In this document: one piece after another, positions 8,206 through 17,096 of the stretch | How the letters are laid out: the number at the start of each line of letters is the position of its first letter | Numbering within the stretch: the first letter of the stretch is position 1 | Source of the DNA: an uncultured Anaerolineae bacterium | GTDB taxonomy: Bacteria; Chloroflexota; Anaerolineae; Aggregatilineales; Phototrophicaceae | Direction: 5' to 3' | Length of the DNA: 64,000 nucleotides | Assembly (NCBI GenBank): GCA_934216615.1 | Contig: CAKQCB010000004.1 | Location: 186,001-250,000, forward strand | Program-made: the position numbers and the translations under genes | Notes under the pieces: generated by a model | The model's input: only the letters and a program-made list of their open reading frames with translations | Databases searched by the model: none | Told to the model about the DNA's origin: nothing

Positions 8206-8718
8206 ATGCCCCCACCGACGACTGCATTATTGATCTTAGACGCTCAAATCGGCTTTTTTCAAAATGACCCGAGCGTATTTGATGCAGATAATATGTTGAT
8301 GCGCATCGGCGTTTTGATCGACCGAGCGCGGGCGGCGAATATTCAGGTGGTGTACATGGAAAATGTCGCAAAACCTGAAGTGGATGGGCCGATCCATCCA
8401 CAATTAGCGCCCCACAAAAATGATATTGTTCTGCCTAAACGAACGCCGGACGCGTTCCACCAGACCGATCTTCACCCCGCGCTCAAAGCGGCCCATGTCG
8501 ATACATTGGTGATTGTGGGGTTTCAAACCGAACTCTGCGTTGATACGACGTGTCGGCGTGCATGGAGCATGGGCTATCATGTCACCTTAGTGAGCGATGC
8601 CCACAGCACATTTCCGCCGATCAACGGGGGCTTGACGCCCTCTCAAATCATCGCGCATCACAATGAAGTTTTGGCGACTTTTGTTTATCCGGTTCCTTGT
8701 TCTGAAATTGTATTTTGA
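8206..8718 (+). CDS. isochorismatase-family cysteine hydrolase
   Basis: 170 residues with the Asp-Lys-Cys triad of the family: Asp12 in LILDAQ, Lys78 in VLPKRTPDAF and Cys111 in GFQTELCVDTTCR. Members hydrolyse isochorismate, nicotinamide, N-carbamoyl compounds and similar amides or vinyl ethers; the substrate is not determined here. The frame opens at 8110, but the first 32 codons lack family similarity, and GAAGGA lies about 8 bases before the ATG at 8206. Its stop overlaps the TTG start of the next glycosyltransferase. Confidence 0.85.
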   Translation: MPPPTTALLILDAQIGFFQNDPSVFDADNMLMRIGVLIDRARAANIQVVYMENVAKPEVDGPIHPQLAPHKNDIVLPKRTPDAFHQTDLHPALKAAHVDTLVIVGFQTELCVDTTCRRAWSMGYHVTLVSDAHSTFPPINGGLTPSQIIAHHNEVLATFVYPVPCSEIVF

Positions 8719-9875
8719 AGCCTGTGACTGAACCTACGTCGATTCTTTTCATTACAACGTATGTCGGCTTAGGGGGTGGCGAAACCTCTTTGCTCACGTT
8801 GGTGTCGCACCTTGATCCCGCTCAATTTCGCCCGCATCTGCTCGTCCCTCAAGAAGGTCAGCTCACTGCGTTATGGCGTGAACGAGGCTGGCCTGTGCAT
8901 GTTCAGCCATTTCGAGGGGCGTCGGTCTATTTCATCCCCGCGATCTGGGCAAGCTTCCCAATCACAGGGTATATTCGCCAATTGATCGCACAAGAAAATA
9001 TTCACCTTGTGCACAGCGACTATCACAGCTTGCCGTATGCGGTGCCTGCGTCGCAACAGCGCGATGTGCCGATTATCTGGACGTGCTGGGGATGGTGGTT
9101 TCATCCCAAAGCATGGCAGCGACAATTTTTTCAACAGCCCCAACTCACCTTTGCCGCTTCATGGGCGATCAAAGAGGGGTTTTTAGGCGAACCACCGTTT
9201 ATGTCACCCGAAGCGGTTCGTGTCTTGGTGCCGGGCGTGGATATTCAGCGCTTCCGCCCAAACATCGACGGGATGATGATCCGCAAAGAAGCGAGCATCC
9301 CTGAAGATGCACCGCTGGTGGCGATGATCGCACGTTTTCAAGATGTGAAGGGGCATCACACCTTTCAAGAGATGATTCGTCTGGTCAGTCATCGGGTGCC
9401 GAACGCACGTTTTATCGTCGCGGGCGAAAATGTACATGGGGTTTCGTCCGATGAAGCCTATAAACAAGATATTTTACGGGTTGCCAGCACAGACCCGATT
9501 TTGCGGGAAAAATTAGTCTATCTCGGTTTTCGTGAGGACGCGGAACGGGTGATCGCAAGCGCCGATGTCATCGTGTGCGCGTCCCGTTTTGAAAGTTACG
9601 GAATGGTGAATGTGGAAGCGATGGCCTCGGGCAAACCTGTCGTCAGCACACGGCGCGGTGGCCCTTCAGAAACGGTAGTCGATGGCGTGACCGGCTTCTT
9701 GGTTGACCCTGAAGATGCGCTCAGCCTTGCGGATAAAGTGACCCTCTTGTTAAAAGACCCTGATCTACGTCAAAATATGGGGCGGGCGGGACGCAAGCGC
9801 GTCGAAGACCTGTTTTCTGCCCAAGCCCAAGCCGATACCTTTACTGAAGCGATCACCCCGCTCATTCAGCGCTGA
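8715..9875 (+). CDS. glycosyltransferase family 4
   Basis: 386 residues in the GT-B fold. The N-terminal domain begins ILFITTYVGLGGGETSLL; the C-terminal donor-binding domain carries FESYGMVNVEAMASGKPVVST, the E-x7-E motif of retaining GT4 enzymes. It would add a sugar from a nucleotide donor to a lipid, polysaccharide or small acceptor at the cytoplasmic face. The start is a TTG that overlaps the TGA of the preceding hydrolase; a GTG at 8724 is an alternative. It leads three glycosyltransferases in a row, which suggests a small surface-glycan or glycolipid locus. Confidence 0.87.
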   Translation: MKPVTEPTSILFITTYVGLGGGETSLLTLVSHLDPAQFRPHLLVPQEGQLTALWRERGWPVHVQPFRGASVYFIPAIWASFPITGYIRQLIAQENIHLVHSDYHSLPYAVPASQQRDVPIIWTCWGWWFHPKAWQRQFFQQPQLTFAASWAIKEGFLGEPPFMSPEAVRVLVPGVDIQRFRPNIDGMMIRKEASIPEDAPLVAMIARFQDVKGHHTFQEMIRLVSHRVPNARFIVAGENVHGVSSDEAYKQDILRVASTDPILREKLVYLGFREDAERVIASADVIVCASRFESYGMVNVEAMASGKPVVSTRRGGPSETVVDGVTGFLVDPEDALSLADKVTLLLKDPDLRQNMGRAGRKRVEDLFSAQAQADTFTEAITPLIQR

Positions 9876-9888
9876 GGATATTAGAGTT

Positions 9889-11076
9889 ATGCGCATTTTA
9901 TTTATTTCACGAAGCCCAACGATGCCCTTATTCCTCGGTGATCGCCTCATCTTGTATCATCTGGCACACTCTTTGGCACAGCGTGGGCATACATTTGATT
10001 TGTTGGCGTTGGATGATCGTCCGGATTTAACATCCGAACGGCATGCTACTGATATTCCGTTCAATCACGTCGGCTATTTTCCGTCCACCAGCCGAAGCAT
10101 GGTCAAGGTGCTTCAGCAGACGGTCTTCGGGATGTCGCGCTTTTCCAAAGCGACCACATCGGCGACCTCGCCCGCGCTGGCTGAAGCGATTGTGCGCCGT
10201 GTGCAATCGACAGCCTATGACGTGGTGCATTTTTTTGGCGGAATGCAAGTGTACGAGTATGCGTCATTTGTCGGGTCACTACCGAAACTCATCTCCCCTT
10301 ACGAAAGCTACACGTTATATCTCAAGCGTGAGGTCGAAGCGGGACATGGTGGCTTGATGACCTCGCTACGCAGTTACGCCTCACGTACTTACGAGAGTTT
10401 TATGTTCGATCCGTTTAAGCGCGTGGTGGTGGTCAGCGAACGTGACCGTGAGATGTTGCAAACGCTGAACCCAACAACCCCGCCCGATCATTTTGTAGTG
10501 ATCCCCAACGGGGTGATCTTCAACCCTAAACCTGAGTACACACGCGAACCCGCATCCTTGTTGTTCACAGGCAACTTTGAATATGCCCCGAACGTGATTG
10601 CGGCGGAACATCTGATCAAAACGATTTTTCCTGCGGTACGTCAGCAAGTGCCCCATGCTAAATTGTGGTTGGTGGGGAACGCCCCTCCGCCCTCATTACT
10701 CCAACATGCGGATGAATCGATCATCATCACAGGGCGTGTGCCGGATGTCGTTCCCTATTTAGAGCAAGCGACGATTTATGTCAGCCCGTTGACGGTGGGC
10801 GCAGGCATCAAGAATAAGATTTTAGAAGCGATGTCGGCCGGATGTCCGGTGGTGGCAACACCCATCAGCTTAGATGGCATTGCAGCGCAGGATGGCGTCC
10901 ATGCGTTGGTTGCCCCTCTTGAAGGGATCGCGTCGCAAGTGGTTCGGCTTTTAGGCGACACGCCGTTACGTCAGCAGTTAAGCCGTGATGCACAGGCGTT
11001 GATACAAACGCGCTACAGTTGGCAACATGTGGCGAGCGCTTACGAAACGTTATACGAGACGGTAAAAGGGTTATGA
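9889..11076 (+). CDS. glycosyltransferase family 4 (second)
   Basis: 395 residues, GT-B fold. It opens with MRILFISRSP and a nucleotide-fold domain (LYHLAHSLAQRGHTFDLLALD). The donor domain has FTGNFEYAPNVIAAEHLI, LWLVGNAPP and VGAGIKNKILEAMSAGCPVVAT. This pattern is seen in WcaC/EpsH-type transferases of exopolysaccharide clusters. Only 13 bp separate it from the previous glycosyltransferase, and its stop overlaps the next start as ATGA, so the three are probably translated from one message. Acceptor unknown. Confidence 0.87.
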   Translation: MRILFISRSPTMPLFLGDRLILYHLAHSLAQRGHTFDLLALDDRPDLTSERHATDIPFNHVGYFPSTSRSMVKVLQQTVFGMSRFSKATTSATSPALAEAIVRRVQSTAYDVVHFFGGMQVYEYASFVGSLPKLISPYESYTLYLKREVEAGHGGLMTSLRSYASRTYESFMFDPFKRVVVVSERDREMLQTLNPTTPPDHFVVIPNGVIFNPKPEYTREPASLLFTGNFEYAPNVIAAEHLIKTIFPAVRQQVPHAKLWLVGNAPPPSLLQHADESIIITGRVPDVVPYLEQATIYVSPLTVGAGIKNKILEAMSAGCPVVATPISLDGIAAQDGVHALVAPLEGIASQVVRLLGDTPLRQQLSRDAQALIQTRYSWQHVASAYETLYETVKGL

Positions 11077-11798
11077 GTGTTCCTTCCCAGACATTCCCCA
11101 AAACATTGATCATGATTCCGGCGTTTAATGAGGCCGACAGCATCGCGCTGGTGATTGGTAAAATCCGCGCGCATGCTCCATGGGCAGATATCGCTGTGAT
11201 CAATGATGGGTCTACCGATCAAACGGCGGCGATTGCGCAAGCCAACGGCGCGATCACGCTCAAACTGCCGTATAACGTGGGGATTGGTGCGGCGGTGCAG
11301 ACGGGCTTTTTGTATGCCGACCAGTTTGGCTATGAGGTCGCGGTACAAAATGACGGCGACGGTCAACACCCCGCTGAAGAAATCCCGCTGTTGGTGCGCT
11401 CGCTCATCGACCAAAAAACAGATGTCATGATCGGCTCACGTTATATCGAAGATCGTGGCTATGTCACGCCGTTACCGCGTCGTGTTGGGCAGGCGTTCCT
11501 GTCGGGCCTGATCCGCATTATCACCCGTAAAAAAATGACCGATCCGACGTCCGGCTTTCGGGCGTCGAATCGGCAGGTGATCGAATATTGTGCGAGAAAT
11601 TATCCGTATGATTACCCTGAGCCGGAAGCCATTGTGATGTTACACCGCGCGGGGTTCACGTTGGGTGAAATCCCGGTGACGATGAACGCCCGCTACGGCG
11701 GTATTTCATCTATCAACGCATGGAACAGTGGCTATTATATGATCAAGGTCACGCTGGCAATCTTGGTTGGTTTACTTCGCAGTACCAAGAAAGCCTAG
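11073..11798 (+). CDS. glycosyltransferase family 2 (polyprenyl-phosphate sugar transferase-like)
   Basis: 241 residues in the GT-A fold: IPAFNEADSIALVIGKIR, INDGSTDQT and the metal-binding DGDGQH, then the short C-terminal part typical of dolichol- or undecaprenyl-phosphate mannosyl/glucosyltransferases. The frame extends to 11019, but the ATG at 11073 overlaps the previous stop as ATGA and starts right at the conserved strand. Such enzymes load a lipid carrier with one sugar for later use outside the membrane, which fits the two GT4 genes before it. It ends 4 bp inside the convergent DUF3298 gene. Confidence 0.87.
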   Translation: MSVPSQTFPKTLIMIPAFNEADSIALVIGKIRAHAPWADIAVINDGSTDQTAAIAQANGAITLKLPYNVGIGAAVQTGFLYADQFGYEVAVQNDGDGQHPAEEIPLLVRSLIDQKTDVMIGSRYIEDRGYVTPLPRRVGQAFLSGLIRIITRKKMTDPTSGFRASNRQVIEYCARNYPYDYPEPEAIVMLHRAGFTLGEIPVTMNARYGGISSINAWNSGYYMIKVTLAILVGLLRSTKKA

Positions 11799-12517
11799 CC
11801 CAGACTGAGAAATTCCTCTTTCAAAATGCCCTCTAACGATTCTAGCGGATACACCACTTGCAGGATGCCAGCCGCATACGGCGCCACTTGATATTGGTTG
11901 AAGAAGATGATCAAACCGTCGGCGGTGAGTGCGAAGTTGGCGAAGTCGGGAATTTCATCCGTACCTTGCGCGATCCATTCGGGGTCAGCCCCTCCGCCAA
12001 GTTGTTCGGCTAAGTTCTCTTGGGCGAAGGACGCAAGGGCATCGACAATATCCACGTCTGATTCGAGCAGGTCAGAAAGGGAATAGACCGTATCCGTGAT
12101 GGGGTCAAAACTGTAGGTGATGCGCACCGTGTTCGGATGAGCGCCTCCCGTAAATGTGCTGACATCAACGGCATAGGCCATGAGCGTGTCGGAATACGGA
12201 TAGGCTTCATAGGTCACATACAACGAATGCGGCCCCGGTAAGTAGAGACGATCTGCAAAGGTTTCAGCAAAGATGCCATTCACTTGGGCAAACTGTTCGT
12301 TGAGCAGGCTGTTGATCTGTTCGGCAACGGTTGGATACTCGGCTAAGTCCGCAGGAAGTTCAAGGTAAACCTCCATTTGCATCGTCAGCACGCAGGCGTT
12401 TTTGTCGGCGTTGTAGGTTTGAAATGTGGCATCACAGGGGGTGGTTTCTTGCGCATAGGCGCTGAAGGGAAGCGCCATTAAAGCGAACGCAAGGATGCTT
12501 AATAGTTTCAGTCGCAT
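11795..12517 (-). CDS. secreted DUF3298/RsiV-like protein
   Basis: 240 residues. A signal peptide (MRLKLLSILAFALMALPFSA, cleavage near AYAQ) precedes a DUF4163/DUF3298-type domain: residues near 105-140 contain YEAYPYSD and TGGAHPNT, and residues near 205-235 contain GLIIFFNQYQVAPYAAG. The same domain forms the lysozyme-sensing part of the anti-sigma factor RsiV, but here there is no cytoplasmic anti-sigma segment or membrane anchor, and no sigma factor next to it. It is likely a periplasmic or surface protein of unknown ligand. Confidence 0.8.
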   Translation of the reverse strand: MRLKLLSILAFALMALPFSAYAQETTPCDATFQTYNADKNACVLTMQMEVYLELPADLAEYPTVAEQINSLLNEQFAQVNGIFAETFADRLYLPGPHSLYVTYEAYPYSDTLMAYAVDVSTFTGGAHPNTVRITYSFDPITDTVYSLSDLLESDVDIVDALASFAQENLAEQLGGGADPEWIAQGTDEIPDFANFALTADGLIIFFNQYQVAPYAAGILQVVYPLESLEGILKEEFLSLG

Positions 12518-12574
12518 GATCTTTTCCTTTCATCAACTAGATCACATCATCACCTTTCATTATACCCCGTTGGC

Positions 12575-14116
12575 TTAAGTAGAACGGCTGAAATACAACA
12601 ACCGAGTTAATAGCCCGATGAGTAAAAGGCTGATGACCAGCGCAACCCATAGCGATTGTGTCAACGCCCCGCCGAGGATCATCAAGCTCGCGCAGAACAA
12701 CACCGCATACTCATAGCGCAGGGCATTACGCGCAAACATATGCGTAGAAAAGCGCACATGCTCAAGGGCGAGGCACACGCTGACCATGAACAGGCTGGCA
12801 ACTGCGAGGCACAACACAGAGAAGATGTCGGCGTTGAAGGTTTGAAATTGAATGAGCACCGCGCTCAAGACGCCAATCATGGCAAAGGCGAAGGGGAAAG
12901 CGGTTTGGCTGAAAAAGAGTGTCCAGTTGTTGACTGGGGTGAACTGGCGCAAGAATGGCTGTTGCAGAGATTCACTAAAGAACTGGATCAGTTCACGCGG
13001 GCGAAGCTGGATAATCAAGATGAAGACGAGAAGCCAAATTTGCAGGGATTCAGTCCCGCCAATGCGCAGTAGGCTGATCACAATCGACGGTAGGATGAAG
13101 CCACTACGGATGAATTGAAACACCTTGAGCGGGGATGGGCGTAATGTCGCGATGTAAACCCGTCCCATCAAAGTTTTGGGGATGCTTCGGGTGCGTGGCA
13201 GGTGACCGCGCAGGCGCTTCATTTTGGCTAAGCGCGCTTGCTTTTGAATTTGTACGATCACGTCAGCGGCGATGATCGGGCCAAACACACCCAAACGCTG
13301 AACCCGCGCATAGAGTTGGCTCGCGTCCATGATGCGGGGCATGTGCAGGCGACTTCCCGCCGTGTACAGGGTCACAGCGCCGACTAGCATCATGCCGAGG
13401 ATCAAGGCAACATCACCCCCAGAGAGCGGCGCGGTGAGCGTGCGAAGCCAGACATGACCAACCGAAAGAAAAATGTCGGGCAAAAGCCAGCATCCGAACA
13501 AGACGAGAGGAATCGTCACCAGATAATACACGGGTTGATAGCGCGCTTGGGTATTTTGTTTATGGAGCGCCAAGCCCCACCCCAACGCGCCGACGGCGTA
13601 ACTGATGAAAAATGACACGGCAAAAATCTGTAATGCGGTGCGGTTGATGTCGGGCAGGCGGGTGTTCCACGCAAAAAATAACGCGATCAGCGTGGCGAAC
13701 GAAGCGACTAAGAACGAAAGCAACGTTTGTTGACGGATGAAATACACCCAGATCAGCGCGGGACGTGAAACCGGCGCGGGGGCGATATAGTGCAAGTCTG
13801 CCGAACGCATTTTCAGCGGTGGGTTACGGTATAGATAGACCAGATAAACGAGGATGAGCAATGTCAAGCTGATGGGCATTAAGCGGGTGAAAATGTCCAA
13901 AAGTTCAGGGTTGCGCACTTCGTCACTCAACAGGCGCACTTGGTCCACCCCAAAGGCGACGAGTGTGAACAGCCAAAAGCCCCAAAAGGCGATCACGTAA
14001 GCTTGGTACGCCTTAGAACTTTCCCGATCAACCCCTAACAAGCCGAGCCAATACCGGATATCACGCTTGAGGATTTTGATCTCTTTGAAAGCCAGCGTTT
14101 GAAAGTCAGTCCACAT
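12575..14116 (-). CDS. ABC-2 type exporter permease, EcsB-like
   Basis: 513 residues with about ten hydrophobic segments and an N-terminal amphipathic stretch, FKEIKILKRDIRYWLGLLG. The layout and the pairing with a short ATPase match EcsB-type permeases. The start overlaps the end of the ATPase gene by 11 bp, so the two are translationally coupled. EcsAB affects membrane-protease function and secretion in Firmicutes; the cargo here is unknown. Confidence 0.75.
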   Translation of the reverse strand: MWTDFQTLAFKEIKILKRDIRYWLGLLGVDRESSKAYQAYVIAFWGFWLFTLVAFGVDQVRLLSDEVRNPELLDIFTRLMPISLTLLILVYLVYLYRNPPLKMRSADLHYIAPAPVSRPALIWVYFIRQQTLLSFLVASFATLIALFFAWNTRLPDINRTALQIFAVSFFISYAVGALGWGLALHKQNTQARYQPVYYLVTIPLVLFGCWLLPDIFLSVGHVWLRTLTAPLSGGDVALILGMMLVGAVTLYTAGSRLHMPRIMDASQLYARVQRLGVFGPIIAADVIVQIQKQARLAKMKRLRGHLPRTRSIPKTLMGRVYIATLRPSPLKVFQFIRSGFILPSIVISLLRIGGTESLQIWLLVFILIIQLRPRELIQFFSESLQQPFLRQFTPVNNWTLFFSQTAFPFAFAMIGVLSAVLIQFQTFNADIFSVLCLAVASLFMVSVCLALEHVRFSTHMFARNALRYEYAVLFCASLMILGGALTQSLWVALVISLLLIGLLTRLLYFSRST

Positions 14117-14786
14117 GACTCAACAACTTCACTAAGTCGAGGGCATCGTCAGGGGGCAAGCTGTCTACACCGCCATCGTGTAAGTGAAAGATCACGTCAG
14201 GTTTGCCATAGTCGAGTAACCGATGTGTGCTCAATAGCACACTGCCGTGTTGGGTTTTATAGTCGTTCAGGATGCCCCATAACGTCTGTGAGGCGAGCGC
14301 ATCCAACGGGCCGAAGGGTTCATCCAGCAAAAGCAAAGGCGGTTGCACCAACAAGGCCATGCTCAAGGCGAGTTTGTAACGCATTCCGCGCGAATAGGTG
14401 AAGGGAAACGCATGACGCTGTTCGCTCAGTTGGAACTGCTGTAAAAGCGGGTCGGCCTTATCTTGCCAGCGCGCAATATGATTCAGTTGGGCGATGAATT
14501 GCAGATGTTCCCACGCGGTCAACTCGTCGTAAAACTCAGGCGTGTCGGGGACGAAGACCACCTGTTTCTGATAGGCGCGGTCTTTGCTGGAAGACGATAC
14601 GCCGTGAACGTGAATCGGCTCATCTTCGACTTCAGTCCAAGCGGCAATACAACGTAACAACGTCGATTTGCCCGCGCCGTTTTGCCCGACCAACAAGCCC
14701 ATTTGATGCGTGTTGAGCGTCAGCGAAACATCGTTCAGGATGCGTAAGGTACTGTACTGGTAATGGAGGTGTTCAACGGTAAGGAT
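14106..14786 (-). CDS. ABC transporter ATP-binding protein, EcsA-like, non-canonical start
   Basis: The ATPase has Walker A GQNGAGKST, signature YSRGMRYKLALS (a Ser-Arg-Gly variant of LSGGQ), Walker B LLLLDEPFGPLD and the H-loop STHR. The only ATG (14702) would start eight residues before Walker A and drop two conserved strands. The frame continues upstream with a normal ABC N-terminus, including the A-loop tyrosine in LHYQYST, but meets a TGA at about 14801 with no ATG, GTG or TTG in between. GAAGGGG at 14800-14794 sits seven bases before an ATC at 14786, so an AUC start is the best guess; an assembly error or a decayed start is the alternative. It drives the permease at 12575-14116. Confidence 0.7.
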   Translation of the reverse strand: MLTVEHLHYQYSTLRILNDVSLTLNTHQMGLLVGQNGAGKSTLLRCIAAWTEVEDEPIHVHGVSSSSKDRAYQKQVVFVPDTPEFYDELTAWEHLQFIAQLNHIARWQDKADPLLQQFQLSEQRHAFPFTYSRGMRYKLALSMALLVQPPLLLLDEPFGPLDALASQTLWGILNDYKTQHGSVLLSTHRLLDYGKPDVIFHLHDGGVDSLPPDDALDLVKLLSHVD

Positions 14787-14878
14787 GATGCAACCCCTTC
14801 ACACAAAATAAGTCGGATGAATGTGGGGGATTGTAGCATAACTCAGCGGGGGAACACGCAGATTAACGTGCCGTCCTG

Positions 14879-14910
14879 TAAAAAAAACGGACATCCATTG
14901 GATGCCCGTT
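14879..14910 (-). terminator. dnaA terminator
   Basis: AACGGACATCC (14886-14896) pairs with GGATGCCCGTT (14900-14910) with one mismatch; the minus-strand transcript then runs into eight or more U (14887-14879). It lies 32 bp after the dnaA stop. Confidence 0.8.
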
Positions 14911-14941
14911 ATCTCAGTCTATTCAACCGTGTGCGCTGACG

Positions 14942-16360
14942 TTAATCGTCGCTGCGTCGCACCAAACGATCACGGATTTCATTGACTGCGCGCGTCAACA
15001 AAACATCGTTGTCGATGCTCTCTTGGACACTACGGCAGGCATGAAGCACTGTGCTGTGTTTACGCCCGCCAAATTCGTCCCCAATTTGGGGCAAAGATAA
15101 ATTGGTCAATTCCCGCGAGAGGAACATGGCGATTTGTCGCGCGGTATTGATGCGTTCGTTACGGCGTGGCCCCGTCAAATCTTGGATGGTGAGGCCGAAG
15201 TAACGCGACGCCACATCAATGACTTGGGGCGCTGTCACATTAAAACGGGGACGGTGATAGCCTTCGAGAATATCTTCCGCAAGGTCACGGGTGATCGGCG
15301 TCTGCGTTAACTGCATCGTGGCGATCATCTGCGTGAACATGCCTTCCATTTCGCGGACGCTGTTCACGGCGCGTTCGGCCAGCATTTCTAAGACGTGCTT
15401 GGAAACGGTCATCTTGCGCTCGGCGATCCAGTTTTTGAGGATGGCTAAGCGGGTTTCCAAACTGACGGGCTGAACTTTCGCAATCAAACCACCTTCAAAC
15501 CGTGAGCGTAAACGCGCTTCGAGCGTTTCGAGTTCGTTCGGGTGACGGTCTGACGCTAAGATCACCTGTTTGTTGTAGGTGTAGAGCGTATTGAAGGTGT
15601 GGAAAAATTCTTCTTGGGTGGTATCTTTCCCCGCGATGAATTGGATATCGTCAATTAACAGGACGTCGGCGGTACGGTATTTTTCGCGGAACATCGCCGT
15701 TGAGCGTGTGCGGATCGAGTCGATCAAGTCATTGGTAAAAACTTCGGATGGCACGTACACCACGCGCATATTACGGCTGCGGCATTCGTGCGCAATCGCT
15801 TGTAAAAGATGAGTTTTCCCTAAACCGACCCCACCATAAATAAAAAATGGATTGTAGGCAACGGCTGGACGTTCTGCGACAGCCAGCGCCGCCGCCAACA
15901 CCATCGAGTTTTCATTTCCGGCGATGAACCGATCAAAGGTATAACGCGCGTTTAATTCAGATTCGGGCAGTTCAGGACGTTGTGGACGCGCAACCTGTTG
16001 GTGCAACGGGGTTTGCACCGTTTCTTGTGGGGTTTCTTGTTCCGAAAGGGCGCGGAATAACGGCATATCATCGGTGTGCTTAGCCGACGTTTTGGGAATA
16101 TCTACGGGTTGAGGCGCTTTGATGATTTCAAAGCGAATCTCGACAGACTGCCCATAGATATCGCTGACAAGACGGCGCACGCCACGGTAAAAACGATGCT
16201 GAAGCATGTCGCGCGCATAACTATTTTTTACGCCAATGATAAAAGTATTCTCATCAAAACCAATTAAGCGAGCGTCCCGCAACCATGTTTCAAAAGTTGC
16301 GCGGTCGAATTGGAGTTCTAATTGGTGGTATGCGGCGTTCCAAGCGTCCTTTGGGTTCAC
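14942..16360 (-). CDS. dnaA: chromosomal replication initiator DnaA
   Basis: 472 residues with all four domains: I (1-80), a variable linker II (82-135), the AAA+ domain III with Walker A GGVGLGKT at 176-183, Walker B LLIDDIQ at 234-240 and sensor SDRHP at 270-274, and domain IV (about 372-472). The helix-turn-helix signature reads GGRKHSTVLHA (431-441); most DnaA proteins have Asp where Lys434 stands, at E. coli D433, a base-contacting position. It binds DnaA boxes and opens oriC. dnaN, recF and gyrB are not adjacent. A possible promoter is TTGAGT-17 bp-TATACT at 16631-16603, giving a leader of about 240 nt that contains a near-consensus DnaA box (16530-16538). Confidence 0.97.
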   Translation of the reverse strand: MNPKDAWNAAYHQLELQFDRATFETWLRDARLIGFDENTFIIGVKNSYARDMLQHRFYRGVRRLVSDIYGQSVEIRFEIIKAPQPVDIPKTSAKHTDDMPLFRALSEQETPQETVQTPLHQQVARPQRPELPESELNARYTFDRFIAGNENSMVLAAALAVAERPAVAYNPFFIYGGVGLGKTHLLQAIAHECRSRNMRVVYVPSEVFTNDLIDSIRTRSTAMFREKYRTADVLLIDDIQFIAGKDTTQEEFFHTFNTLYTYNKQVILASDRHPNELETLEARLRSRFEGGLIAKVQPVSLETRLAILKNWIAERKMTVSKHVLEMLAERAVNSVREMEGMFTQMIATMQLTQTPITRDLAEDILEGYHRPRFNVTAPQVIDVASRYFGLTIQDLTGPRRNERINTARQIAMFLSRELTNLSLPQIGDEFGGRKHSTVLHACRSVQESIDNDVLLTRAVNEIRDRLVRRSDD

Positions 16361-16602
16361 TTTTGGTCACTCTTTCATACAGGTTGCGGTGAATATGTAA
16401 ATGACTGCATACACTTCACCCCGCTTCAATACAAATATCAATATTAAGCAGACACATGGCGAACCATGTGATCATTAGTGTGTAAGGCATCACTGTACAA
16501 CGGGTTGATTTTGAGCAGGTTGTGTTTCTATATCCACATTATGGGGAACAAACTGGAAACCTTAGTTTCCAATGGGAATGCTCAATTTCATGTGTAAAGT
16601 TC

Positions 16603-16631
16603 AGTATAACGGATGATTGCAATAGACTCAA
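16603..16631 (-). promoter_or_regulatory. candidate dnaA promoter
   Basis: On the minus strand, TTGAGT (16631-16626) and TATACT (16608-16603) are separated by 17 bp. It is the best sigma70-like match upstream of dnaA. Confidence 0.45.
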
Positions 16632-17012
16632 CAGATTTGACCCTGTCAAACCTTAAAGAATGTCAAATTTTAAGGTTGGGATATTTTCTGATCATTTTTG
16701 AAAATGGTATGCCTTCATTTATTGTTTATTGTAGGATATATATCCCAATTTTTAACTTTTATTTGGGTAAATATGGGATATATATCCCAATAATTACGTT
16801 TTAAGACCCTTGTCGTTAGTCTTTAGAAAACAGCTCAAAAATTTAACATTTGGATAAATCCTGTTTTTTATGATCAGTTTCGTAAATTTTTCGACCCCTT
16901 TTAAGCGAAGCTAACGACAAATCCCAAATTAAGCGTTACAATCAAAAACGTACTCAGTAATATGAATGGTAATATACTTGCCTAAGAATAAAGGTACATT
17001 AAATGTTTTTGG

Positions 17013-17040
17013 TAGACAGCGTTGCCATTTATGTTAAAAT
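17013..17040 (+). promoter_or_regulatory. candidate promoter of the SpoVS-like gene
   Basis: TAGACA (17013-17018), a 16-bp spacer and TAAAAT (17035-17040), 57 bp before the ATG at 17097. Confidence 0.45.
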
Positions 17041-17096
17041 GAATTCTTAGGGTTTCTAACCAATTGCAAACATTAACAATGTGATGAGCTTAAAAG

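Larger units (their letters stand above)
16361..17096. promoter_or_regulatory. 736-bp dnaA/SpoVS divergent region, possible origin or dnaA control region
   Basis: AT-rich. It contains ATATCCACA (16530-16538, 8 of 9 to the DnaA box), GGATATATATCC (16734-16745), the 14-nt palindrome GGGATATATATCCC (16775-16788), and the 10-nt inverted repeat TTGTCGTTAG (16810-16819) / CTAACGACAA (16911-16920). The dnaA promoter candidate faces left (16631-16603) and the SpoVS promoter faces right (17013-17040). No ORF is credible; a 63-codon frame at 16613 is low-complexity. Confidence 0.5.

Noticed and set aside
12656..13072. Long antisense frame opposite the EcsB-like permease (and similar ones opposite ilvD, GalK, VIT-VWA and the FtsX gene)
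   Set aside because: They are shadows of strong coding sequence on the other strand, with no domain or promoter.
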